From Brucella grignonensis (lineage in GTDB: Bacteria > Pseudomonadota > Alphaproteobacteria > Rhizobiales > Rhizobiaceae): a stretch of 64,000 nucleotides of DNA. Positions 8,352-15,504 of this stretch are shown here, in pieces (the first letter of the stretch is position 1; every line of letters starts with the position of its first letter). The stretch covers positions 62,001-126,000 of the forward strand of contig NZ_NNRL01000147.1 in the NCBI RefSeq assembly GCF_002252505.1. Direction: 5' to 3'. Made by a program: the position numbers and the translations under genes. A model generated the notes under the pieces. The model was given only the letters and a program-made list of their open reading frames with translations, was not told the DNA's origin and made no database searches.

Positions 8352-9578
8352 ATGCATCCCACCACAACTGCGCCAGCTGGCAAACAGGCCAGTTCAATTG
8401 CTCTTATAATACTCGTCGTCTTGATCGGCCTTAATCTCCGGCCTTTCCTCACGGCACCGGGGCCTGTTCTAACGGATATCGCGAACGATACCGGAATGGG
8501 CTTTGGCGCGCTGTCATTACTCACGTTTTTACCAATGTTATTGATGGGGCTTGGTGCCTTTGTCGCGCCACGCATTCAATCATTGATCGGCACGCGCCGA
8601 AGCATGTTCGCAGCACTTGTAGTGCTCGCCGCAGGCTCGGTCCTGCGCGGTTTCGTACCCAACGGTTTCTCATTGGTACTCACCGCCGTCCTCTGCGGTG
8701 CAGGCGTTGCCATGATTCAAGTAATCATGCCGGGGCTCATCAAAGCGAAATTTCCTGCAAGTATTGCAGCCGTTACAGGCCTTTATTCAGCAATGATCAT
8801 GGGCGGCGGGGCGCTTGGTGCTCGTTTGACACCTTGGCTGGCGGGATCCGAACATAATTGGCGTCTTGCGCTCGCAGTTCTCGCAATTCCTGCAGTCGTG
8901 GCTTTGCTTGCAGCAATACCGATCCTCAGTGAAACGGCATCGTCCGGTTCAAAGTCGAGCATAACGATCAAGCTGCTTCGACGCCCACGTACATGGGTTT
9001 TGATGGCTGCCTTCGGACTGGTGAATGCAGGTTACTCATCAATGGTGGCCTGGCTTGCACCTTATTATCAGTCGCTCGGTGTCGAAGCTTCCGCGACAGG
9101 CAATCTGGTGGCGGTCATGGCAATTGCTCAGGCGCTCTCGGCCTTCGGCCTTCCACTCCTTGCCCGACGCAGTATCGACCGTCGGCCCTGGCTTTTTCTG
9201 ACATTGGCTATGCAGGGCGCAGGATTTGCAGGTCTCGCCTTCGCCCCGCAGCTTTCTCCACCGTTCTGGTCTGCTATCTGTGGAGCTGGTCTCGGCGGCA
9301 GTTTTGCACTCGCGATGATAACGTCGCTCGACCACCTTCCAAAACCGGAAGAAGCTGGCGCACTGGCGGCCATGATGCAAGGCGGCGGCTTTCTGATTGC
9401 CGCCCTCGGCCCGATTGCAACAGCTTTCCTGCACAATCTAACTGGCAGCTTTGCTTCAGGCTGGATTATGCATCTTATTCTGGTTGCAAGTATCTGCCCG
9501 CTTTATCTGAGCTTCAATCCGCGACACTATGCACGTGTGATGAGCTTCGCAATGGCGACTGAAAACATCACACAATAG
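8352..9578 (+). CDS. MFS transporter, CynX/NimT-like
   Basis: 408-residue inner-membrane protein with about 12 hydrophobic segments and an N-terminal GLNLRPFLTAPGPVLTDI motif. This motif is characteristic of the cyanate permease (CynX) / 2-nitroimidazole transporter branch of the major facilitator superfamily. Its true substrate is not predictable. It lies 6 bp after the deaminase gene and is probably co-transcribed, which suggests a nitrogen-containing small molecule such as a purine derivative (inference). Confidence 0.82.
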   Translation: MHPTTTAPAGKQASSIALIILVVLIGLNLRPFLTAPGPVLTDIANDTGMGFGALSLLTFLPMLLMGLGAFVAPRIQSLIGTRRSMFAALVVLAAGSVLRGFVPNGFSLVLTAVLCGAGVAMIQVIMPGLIKAKFPASIAAVTGLYSAMIMGGGALGARLTPWLAGSEHNWRLALAVLAIPAVVALLAAIPILSETASSGSKSSITIKLLRRPRTWVLMAAFGLVNAGYSSMVAWLAPYYQSLGVEASATGNLVAVMAIAQALSAFGLPLLARRSIDRRPWLFLTLAMQGAGFAGLAFAPQLSPPFWSAICGAGLGGSFALAMITSLDHLPKPEEAGALAAMMQGGGFLIAALGPIATAFLHNLTGSFASGWIMHLILVASICPLYLSFNPRHYARVMSFAMATENITQ

Positions 9579-9739
9579 CGTTACCTGACCCATTTCATGG
9601 ATCAAAGCCGGTGTTTTGCGCGAAATTTTGGAGTAGATGCCTTGCTGGCCTCCCAAGTCTGGATAGGGTTGGCAGAATTCTTTCGTTTATTCGCAGCGTA
9701 ACGCTCTGTCGCTCGTCACCCATATAATTGGTCGATGAA

Positions 9740-11119
9740 ATGAAGCATGAAACAGTCGTCAAAGAAGGAGCATTCGTAGCACCGGATGGCCTTCCCAAGC
9801 CACGTATCTACTGGGCTTGGGCAACGCTCATGGTGGGGCTTACCCTTGCCGTGATTGATGGCACCATCGCCAATGTTGCACTTCCGACCATTGCTGCCGA
9901 TTTTTCTGCGGGACCGGCCGCATCAATCTGGATCGTCAATGGTTATCAGCTGGCAATCGTCATCACACTTCTGCCTTTAGCGGCATTGGGTGAAATTTAC
10001 GGCTACCGGCGCGTCTATCTTATAGGCGTATCATTGTTCACGCTTGCCTCGATCGCCTGCGTGTTTTCCCGTTCCCTAGAAGCACTCACAATAGCGCGCG
10101 TCATTCAGGGCTTTGGCGCTGCGGGCCTGATGAGCGTCAACACTGCATTGCTGCGCTATACGGTTCCACAGGCCAAGTTCGGCACGGCCATTGGTCTCAA
10201 CGCACTCTTTGTTGCTGTTTCCTCGACCATCGGCCCAACACTCGCCGGGATCATCCTGCATTCGCTGAGCTGGCCGTGGCTTTTCGTGATAAACATTCCG
10301 CTTGGAGTGCTGGCTGTCGCGATGGGCCTCAAAAGCCTGCCAGACAATGAGCGCTCGTCGCGCCGGTTCGACTATCTCAGTGCAGTTCTCAGTGCGCTCG
10401 CGCTCGGATTGCTGGTAACGGTGATCGATAGTGCAGGCAATGGCGTTGATGCTGGCTGGCTTTTACTGCAAGCTGCGGCCTGCGTGTTCGCTGCAACCTG
10501 GCTTATCCGCCGCTCGCTTCGCACCAGCGATCCGCTGCTACCGCTCGATCTGTTACGGATTCCCGTTTTCAGCCTGTCGCTTTGCACTTCGATCATGTCA
10601 TTTCTGGCGCAGATGATGGCCTTCATCTCTCTGCCATTCCTGTTTCAGAGCGTTTACGGCTTCACACCCATTGAAGTCGGCTTCCTGATAATGCCATGGC
10701 CAATTGCACTGGCTATCATCGCCCCGCTATCCGGTAAACTTTCAGATAAATACTCGCCCGCAACACTTGGTCTTGTTGGATTGATTATCTTTGCGACAGG
10801 TCTGGCGCTAGTTGGCCTTTTGCCGGAACAACCGACAATACAGGATATCTGCTGGCGCATGGCGATTTGTGGCATCGGATTTGGCTTCTTCCAGGCACCG
10901 AACAACCGCATGATCATAACCTCTGCTCCTCGCGCCAGAAGTGGCGCTGCAAGTGGTATGCTCGGAACTGCAAGATTGATGGGGCAGTCGCTCGGCGCGG
11001 CCTTTGTTGCCTTCCTGCTCGCCCATTGGGGGATCGCGAATATCCCCAACATCTTGCTCGTCGCTGCAGGCTTTGCTGCATTCGCCTCCATCATCAGCAT
11101 TGCGCGGCGCAAGCGTTAA
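9740..11119 (+). CDS. DHA2-family (EmrB/QacA-like) multidrug MFS transporter
   Basis: 459 residues with about 14 hydrophobic segments, the size of drug:H+ antiporter-2 proteins. Motif D1-like LAVIDGTIANVALPTI in helix 1, ARVIQGFGAAG (motif B with the conserved Arg), and the antiporter motif C-like segment GLNALFVAVSSTIGPTLAG are present. The ATG at 9740 is chosen over an in-frame TTG at 9728. It stands alone between the MFS/deaminase operon and tRNA-Gly, 162 bp after the previous gene. It probably exports drugs or organic cations. Confidence 0.85.
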   Translation: MKHETVVKEGAFVAPDGLPKPRIYWAWATLMVGLTLAVIDGTIANVALPTIAADFSAGPAASIWIVNGYQLAIVITLLPLAALGEIYGYRRVYLIGVSLFTLASIACVFSRSLEALTIARVIQGFGAAGLMSVNTALLRYTVPQAKFGTAIGLNALFVAVSSTIGPTLAGIILHSLSWPWLFVINIPLGVLAVAMGLKSLPDNERSSRRFDYLSAVLSALALGLLVTVIDSAGNGVDAGWLLLQAAACVFAATWLIRRSLRTSDPLLPLDLLRIPVFSLSLCTSIMSFLAQMMAFISLPFLFQSVYGFTPIEVGFLIMPWPIALAIIAPLSGKLSDKYSPATLGLVGLIIFATGLALVGLLPEQPTIQDICWRMAICGIGFGFFQAPNNRMIITSAPRARSGAASGMLGTARLMGQSLGAAFVAFLLAHWGIANIPNILLVAAGFAAFASIISIARRKR

Positions 11120-11256
11120 CGACTGAATGGATCAGCCTGTGAATCTTTGTAAATATCTTAGTCGAAACATCAAATTCCCTGTTGCAATCCCGAAATCATT
11201 AGTCCATATAGCGCGTGCCTAACGGAAACGACTTCTCTCAGAGAAGACTGGCGCGA

Positions 11257-11331
11257 GCGGGTGTAGCTCAGGGGTAGAGCACAACCTTGCCAAGGTTGGG
11301 GTCGAGGGTTCGAATCCCTTCGCCCGCTCCA
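11257..11331 (+). tRNA. tRNA-Gly (anticodon GCC), CCA encoded
   Basis: A 75-nt cloverleaf. The acceptor GCGGGTG pairs with CGCCCGC, the anticodon stem-loop is CAACC-TTGCCAA-GGTTG with GCC, and the T-arm contains GGTTCGAATCC. The 3' half (from the anticodon arm onward) is repeated at 23072-23125. The gene therefore serves as the integration site of the downstream island and remains intact. Confidence 0.97.
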
Positions 11332-11339
11332 GTTTTCCG
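11286..11339 (+). repeat. attL: 54-bp direct repeat, tRNA-Gly 3' half plus 8 bp
   Basis: It starts CTTGCCAAGG in the anticodon arm and ends GTTTTCCG, 8 bp past the encoded CCA. An identical 54-bp copy occurs at 23072-23125 in the same orientation. This is the classical footprint of a tyrosine-recombinase element using a tRNA 3' end. Confidence 0.93.
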
Positions 11340-11354
11340 TTAAGTGTAGGCAAC

Positions 11355-11386
11355 AAAATCCCGGCTTTGTCCGGGATTTTTGCTTT
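11355..11386 (+). terminator. Rho-independent terminator after tRNA-Gly
   Basis: AAAATCCCGG (11355-11364) pairs with CCGGGATTTT (11371-11380), with a short CTTTGT loop and a following T-rich tract. It lies just outside the attL repeat, so the present tRNA terminator is island DNA. Confidence 0.85.
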
Positions 11387-11513
11387 TCGGGCAATTCGAT
11401 TCGAGATATGCGGGAACGACTAATCTGGCTGCGGTTACGGAACGGTTACCAATCTGCACAACTGGCAAAATGTGTAGCCGTTGCGTCATAAGATTCGGGG
11501 CTATTTTAAGAAT

Positions 11514-12131
11514 TCAGCCCCGGCCGACATTTCTCTTTTCAAACAACTCGTTAAAAATGTGATCAGCACCCCAAGCTTGAGCAGAAGTAAACGCCAACTG
11601 TCTCAAATCATCTCGATCAAGTTCCCTTTGCCCTGGCTTGTATCCCAAATCATGATTTGCCTCCGACCAAGCATGTTGAAACAATGTTTTTATTTGAAGC
11701 TCGAAACATATTGGAACAAGCGCGGGATCAATATCATTGGCAACAACGTCTGGCGGCAAAAGTAAAATTTGATGCCTTCCAAAGTAGCCAAATTCCCACT
11801 CGCTTTGAGGAACAACATCCTTTGATTCGATGGGATGAAAGTATCGCAATATTTCATCTTCAATGCGATCAACATCACAACGATAATACGTAATTATTCT
11901 GGCTCCAATTTGATCCTGAATTTGATGAAATGGTGCTTCGTACTTTGGCTTACCTTCCACAACCTTTTCAGCCTTCCCTACGAAACGATCAATGCTTTTA
12001 GCTCGAGCAGAAATTCTATCGATACGATCCACTCCCTTCAACAAGTTAGCAATGAAAGCCTCAAGGTTTCTAGATATAGGTATCAACGCCTTCTCGTGTC
12101 GAACAGTGTATTCATCCGCGATATGACTCAT
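11514..12131 (-). CDS. RelA/SpoT-domain alarmone synthetase-like protein (candidate toxSAS)
   Basis: 205 residues, essentially a lone RelA/SpoT nucleotidyltransferase domain without hydrolase or TGS domains. All core motifs appear intact: RAKSIDRFVGK (G-loop Arg/Lys), DQIGARII (Mg-binding Asp and conserved Arg), FGYFGRH (the Y-x-S/G-x-H segment), and ELQIKTLFQHAWSEANHDLGY containing the catalytic Glu. Family role: transfer of pyrophosphate from ATP to GDP/GTP, or in toxic members to adenosine nucleotides or tRNA. The start overlaps the stop of the upstream 337-aa gene (ATGA), so expression is coupled. The genomic-island setting, small size and XRE-regulated operon suggest a toxin or phage-defence effector rather than a housekeeping synthetase (inference). 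Confidence 0.8.
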   Translation of the reverse strand: MSHIADEYTVRHEKALIPISRNLEAFIANLLKGVDRIDRISARAKSIDRFVGKAEKVVEGKPKYEAPFHQIQDQIGARIITYYRCDVDRIEDEILRYFHPIESKDVVPQSEWEFGYFGRHQILLLPPDVVANDIDPALVPICFELQIKTLFQHAWSEANHDLGYKPGQRELDRDDLRQLAFTSAQAWGADHIFNELFEKRNVGRG

Positions 12132-13141
12132 TTTGTTTTCTCAAGTTTTTCTGTTATTATCTTCCCTTTTGTTGAGAAAATAAACTCATCATTATTAATC
12201 TCTTCTCGATCAAATACTTCATCAAACTGCGAAGACTGTGCAGTTAAGACAGCACCAGAATCTAACTCTACCGTTTTGTAAGGCAGTTGCTTGAAGAACT
12301 CCTCCGCATTAAACACGAAATTGTCCTCAGCCAGATCTGCTCTGGGAAAAGCTCGTAAAACTTGTTCTCTCGTCTGCGCCGAAAAACCGAAGCGGTCACA
12401 AAACTCATTCGCATTCATGTGATGCCCTTCGATACCGGGCGCCAAAGTAGCAGCAGCGGTTATCTGTTGCTTCACTTGCAAATCAGTAGCCCGGTTAGCT
12501 GCATCTTTCAGCGCTAATGCAAGCCTGCGTGTCCCCATCGCGGGTGTGGTTGAAAATTCTGACTCAAGGAAATCTCGAACCCAGTAATTGGATGTCTCAG
12601 CGTCACGACTGTTGATCTGTTTATCAACCGCATGACCGCTCCAAAATCCCGCAGCTAAAGACTCATGCTGATACCGGACCGCCTTGTATGAATGAGCATT
12701 CTTCATGAAAACGCGGTCGATGAATTCTACAGTTAATGCGTCCGCAGCATCGTCAACAAGGACACCATTATTGGCTCTGAACCGGGATATAACGACCTTA
12801 TGGTGTGCACCCTCAATACCATACAATAAGAACATCAACCCAAGACCCGAACGCTTGGTCGTAACGCCGGAAAGCTTATCAGCTAGGATTCTGCCACTCT
12901 CTATATCAGGGTTAGTTAAGTAGTTTATTAAAATGGACCGACACTCGTTTGCCTGCGCACCATCGTTCCCACGGCGGAACGCGATGCCTATTGAACATTC
13001 CTCGTCGGCTCGATTGTAGATATCATTTAATAATGAGAAAAGCTGACCTTCTTGAGGGACGGAGTTTCCGGTAGTAGCAACTACGTTCTCAACCCCTTTA
13101 TTCGGCCTAACAAGATATGTGTGTATGTGACTAATCGGCAA
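12128..13141 (-). CDS. Unknown 337-aa protein coupled to the RelA/SpoT gene
   Basis: I do not recognise a confident family. The translation starts at a TTG (MPISHIHTY) with GGGGGG five to six bases upstream. The segment GLGLMFLLYGIEGAHHKVVISRF, a mixed alpha/beta middle and a C-terminal strand-rich part ending FIFSTKGKIITEKLEK recall, only weakly, the NdpA-like (37-kDa nucleoid-associated) fold. No signal peptide or membrane segment is visible. It is the middle gene of a XRE - this gene - RelA/SpoT operon. By position it could be the antitoxin or sensor that controls the alarmone synthetase, or a DNA-binding recognition subunit of a two-component defence system (inference). It is larger than ordinary toxSAS antitoxins. 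Confidence 0.7.
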   Translation of the reverse strand: MPISHIHTYLVRPNKGVENVVATTGNSVPQEGQLFSLLNDIYNRADEECSIGIAFRRGNDGAQANECRSILINYLTNPDIESGRILADKLSGVTTKRSGLGLMFLLYGIEGAHHKVVISRFRANNGVLVDDAADALTVEFIDRVFMKNAHSYKAVRYQHESLAAGFWSGHAVDKQINSRDAETSNYWVRDFLESEFSTTPAMGTRRLALALKDAANRATDLQVKQQITAAATLAPGIEGHHMNANEFCDRFGFSAQTREQVLRAFPRADLAEDNFVFNAEEFFKQLPYKTVELDSGAVLTAQSSQFDEVFDREEINNDEFIFSTKGKIITEKLEKTK

Positions 13142-13202
13142 TTTTACCCCCCTATTAAAGTCTAACGCTCAATTAGAGAGTAAGAAGACAATTATTGTTC
13201 TG

Positions 13203-13547
13203 TCAATCAGAACCGGCCTTCGGTCGATTCACTCTCGCCGCTACCGCCTCAAGTATAACCACTATAACGTCCAACTCTGGACCTTCGATCGCATTTAACG
13301 CAGCGAAAGCGCGCAATTTTTTCGGGTCGGTGTAGCTGCTATTAAGAGCCGTTGCGGTTAGCAAATCCGTCGGTGTGATCGCTAAAACAGAAGCGATCTT
13401 AGTTAGTGTCGCAAGGTCGGGTTCACGACGCCCACTGACGTAGTTGCCATACCTGCGCTCACTTAACCCCGCACGTCTTGCTACCTCAGCATTTGAAATC
13501 CCGAGTTCTTGAGCACGCTTTTTAAGATTCGCTGCAAACAATTCCAT
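13203..13547 (-). CDS. XRE-family helix-turn-helix regulator
   Basis: 114 residues. The N-terminal HTH (about residues 8-62) reads KRAQELGISNAEVARRAGLSERRYGNYVSG with a typical XRE recognition helix, followed by a short helical C-terminal region. It is transcribed 61 bp ahead of the 337-aa gene and so is probably the first gene of the alarmone-synthetase operon. It is divergent from the 243-aa gene at 13628. A perfect 14-bp palindrome in the shared 80-bp promoter region is its likely operator, implying autoregulation and control of both directions. Confidence 0.88.
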   Translation of the reverse strand: MELFAANLKKRAQELGISNAEVARRAGLSERRYGNYVSGRREPDLATLTKIASVLAITPTDLLTATALNSSYTDPKKLRAFAALNAIEGPELDVIVVILEAVAARVNRPKAGSD

Positions 13548-13589
13548 ACGAACGAAATGTTCATGACAGAACCAACGGGTCTATGTACA

Positions 13590-13603
13590 TTATGACGTCA
13601 TAA
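13590..13603. promoter_or_regulatory. Candidate XRE operator, perfect 14-bp palindrome
   Basis: TTATGACGTCATAA is a perfect inverted repeat with 13547 (start of the xre gene) on one side and 13628 on the other. A partial second copy of the half-site (CATTATG) follows at 13611-13617. Confidence 0.55.
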
Positions 13604-13627
13604 GCAACGCCATTATGTGGGGATTAA

Positions 13628-14359
13628 GTGAAGCATCAATACGTTGGGGACATAAACGACTATCGTAAGTACGCATTGCTGAGGGCTTTATCGGCGGACG
13701 AAACCAATTCTCTAGGCATCTGCTGGATGCTGACGCCAGATGACGGGCGTTCAGACGGGAGCAAGCTCAGCTACTTGCAGCAGCCGGATGGGTTCCGCCA
13801 TTTTGACCCTAAATTGTTTGATATTCTGGCTCATGCCGCTGGTGAACCGGAACGCCGCCGTTTGCGGGCGGTCGAAGAAAGTGGCGCAATTCCGCAGGCA
13901 ACGTATTTTAACGAATTACTGCCGGATGACATTTCTGGGCGGCAAGCGTTCATGAACCGCTGCACAGCTGCCCTTGGCCATACCGACCTAGTGTTCTTCG
14001 ATCCTGACAATGGCTTGGAAGTGTCTATAGCAAAGGGGCGGAAGAATTCCTCTAAGTACCTCTATCTGGACGAAGCCGCCACATTCTACGGTATGGGCCA
14101 ATCGCTACTGATCTACCAGCATTTTCCACGTATTGAGCGGAAGGCTTTCATAGCTCAGCGTTCGGAACAGTTACGCGCCAGTGCGCCGGGGTGTTCAATA
14201 TGGGCGTTCACCACTGCCCATGTAGTGTTCTTCTTGATCCTGCATCCCCGTAGCCCTGACCGCTTGCGGATTGCTGCCGGAGCTGTGACGCATCGTTGGG
14301 AGCCACGTTTTATCAAATCCGAATATCTCGAAGAGAAAACGCTGACAGGGGATAATTGA
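13628..14359 (+). CDS. Unknown 243-aa protein, N-terminal QYVGDINDYRKY motif
   Basis: The function is not known to me. The N-terminal segment HQYVGDINDYRKYALLRAL resembles a family of uncharacterised proteins I associate with accessory regions. A TDLVFFDPDNGLEV segment near residue 120 looks like an acidic strand-end motif of a Rossmann/nuclease-like or methyltransferase-like fold, but a complete SAM site is not evident. No signal peptide. It is divergent from the xre gene with the shared palindrome, so it may be under the same control. It ends 55 bp before the lipoprotein gene and could be another arm of the island's defence cargo (inference). Confidence 0.75.
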   Translation: MKHQYVGDINDYRKYALLRALSADETNSLGICWMLTPDDGRSDGSKLSYLQQPDGFRHFDPKLFDILAHAAGEPERRRLRAVEESGAIPQATYFNELLPDDISGRQAFMNRCTAALGHTDLVFFDPDNGLEVSIAKGRKNSSKYLYLDEAATFYGMGQSLLIYQHFPRIERKAFIAQRSEQLRASAPGCSIWAFTTAHVVFFLILHPRSPDRLRIAAGAVTHRWEPRFIKSEYLEEKTLTGDN

Positions 14360-14414
14360 CGGCGATTTTCCCTCATGTTTTTGTAATTCTTATTAATTTC
14401 AACAGGATAGACAC

Positions 14415-14891
14415 ATGAACACCCTGAAGGCACTAGCTTTTGTTGCACCCGCAGTTGCCTTGGCCGCCTGCACTTCGTCCAGCGCCGTGCGGACCTCCGC
14501 AAACACGGCTATCATCCAAACCAGTGCCGCACCCGTTTGTGGCAGCACTGGAGCGGCCAAGGTCGCCCAAATGCAAGCGGCTATCGAAACCATCAAAGCT
14601 GGATATGACCGATATATCATCGTCGATGCTCGAAGTGCCAACAATGTGCAGATGGCTCAAACACCCGGCTCTTATAAAACATCAGGCTATATCAATAACG
14701 GCCATTATAGCGGAACAACGACTTACCAACCGGGCATTCCCGTGATTTATGGTCGTCACGAACAGGCATTTGCGATCTACATGTTCCGTGACGGTGAAGC
14801 CGGAGCGCAACGCGCTATCCCAGCCCGGCAGACACTTGGCCCCAAGTGGCAGGAAATGGTGAAGAGCGGGAAGATTAATACCTGCGCGTAG
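14415..14891 (+). CDS. Small lipoprotein of unknown function
   Basis: 158 residues. A signal peptide with a lipobox (MNTLKALAFVAPAVALAAC) points to lipidation at Cys19. The mature part has a predicted Ser/Thr/Ala-rich linker and then GYDRYIIVDARSANNV and a YxSGTTTYQPG region. No catalytic motif is seen. The mature region has Cys at both ends, which could form a disulfide. It lies between the unknown 243-aa gene and a non-coding stretch in the island. Confidence 0.7.
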   Translation: MNTLKALAFVAPAVALAACTSSSAVRTSANTAIIQTSAAPVCGSTGAAKVAQMQAAIETIKAGYDRYIIVDARSANNVQMAQTPGSYKTSGYINNGHYSGTTTYQPGIPVIYGRHEQAFAIYMFRDGEAGAQRAIPARQTLGPKWQEMVKSGKINTCA

Positions 14892-15278
14892 TTGCGATTG
14901 GGCTGGCGTACCTAGGTATGTCTCCAAGCCTATTCGCAAGGCAGACCGGGTCCCCTGTCACTGCCAAATAGTTTTGTTGGTGGGGGGAGTTGCAAACAGC
15001 TCACCCCGAAAGCTGGAAGTCAGTGCAGCTACGACCGCTGCACTACGCGACTGATACGCCTCGCCACGGGAAGGCATACGCGAAACCAGCAGGCACTGGG
15101 CCAGCTATATACATAGCGGGTGGGCCGCAGCGCGCGTCCTCAGTCCGCTTCCCAGCGAAGCAGACCGATGTGGCAGCGCTGCATCAATCGAATTTCTCCT
15201 AACAGGACGAAATTAAACGAATAATTTCGTGGAAAATTTCTCTGTGTTTTCCTTTTGGGGAACAGTCAGGAGAACGCG
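14892..15278. other. Non-coding island stretch with a perfect hairpin
   Basis: No convincing gene. A 70-codon frame at 14990-15202 has no Shine-Dalgarno and a composition unlike its neighbours. The notable element is the 9-bp perfect inverted repeat at 15207-15230 (separate entry). GC-rich short inverted segments (GGTGGGCCGC, CACTGGGCCAG) might indicate structured RNA, but nothing specific was recognised. Confidence 0.4.
15207..15230. promoter_or_regulatory. 9-bp perfect inverted repeat upstream of a small gene
   Basis: ACGAAATTA - AACGAA - TAATTTCGT, ending about 48 bp before the start of the 53-aa gene. AT-rich with no T-tract, so it is more like an operator or RNA stem than a terminator. 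Confidence 0.5.
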
Positions 15279-15440
15279 ATGCACATAATGGTGAGAGATA
15301 AGCGTAACGGCATGGAAGAATGGATTCCCTTGGAACAGGCTTCGGAACTCATGGGAATTGCCGCAGACGAGATTGACAGTGCGCTGGAGGAATTCGGTGA
15401 ATGCGAAGGCCGAGACTACATCGCCCTTCAACCGGAGTAG
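15279..15440 (+). CDS. Small acidic island protein (53 aa), unknown
   Basis: Begins MHIMVRDKRNGMEEW with a strong Shine-Dalgarno (AGGAG, 6 bases before ATG). The middle is an acidic helix-like stretch (ADEIDSALEEFGECEGRDY), and the protein contains a MerR/excisionase-like length of sequence but no HTH that can be asserted. It is convergent with the integrase, separated by a shared hairpin terminator. It may be a regulator or accessory factor of the element (speculative). Confidence 0.6.
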   Translation: MHIMVRDKRNGMEEWIPLEQASELMGIAADEIDSALEEFGECEGRDYIALQPE

Positions 15441-15472
15441 CCAGCCGGAGACAAACAACGGAAAAAATGGGA

Positions 15473-15496
15473 GGGCGTCGGTTTCAATCGACGCCC
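15473..15496. terminator. Bidirectional hairpin terminator between small gene and integrase
   Basis: GGGCGTCG (15473-15480) pairs perfectly with CGACGCCC (15489-15496) around an 8-base loop. It lies between the convergent 53-aa gene and the integrase gene. The flanks are A-rich on the left and GCTTTG on the right. Confidence 0.65.
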
Positions 15497-15504
15497 GCTT
15501 TGTA

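Noticed and set aside
12128-13141. Assigning the 337-aa protein to KwaB or NdpA
   Set aside because: Only a vague resemblance in the order of hydrophobic strands; without a profile search the assignment cannot be supported.
14990-15202. 70-codon frame in the island
   Set aside because: No ribosome binding site, unusual composition and no similarity to any family; better treated as non-coding.
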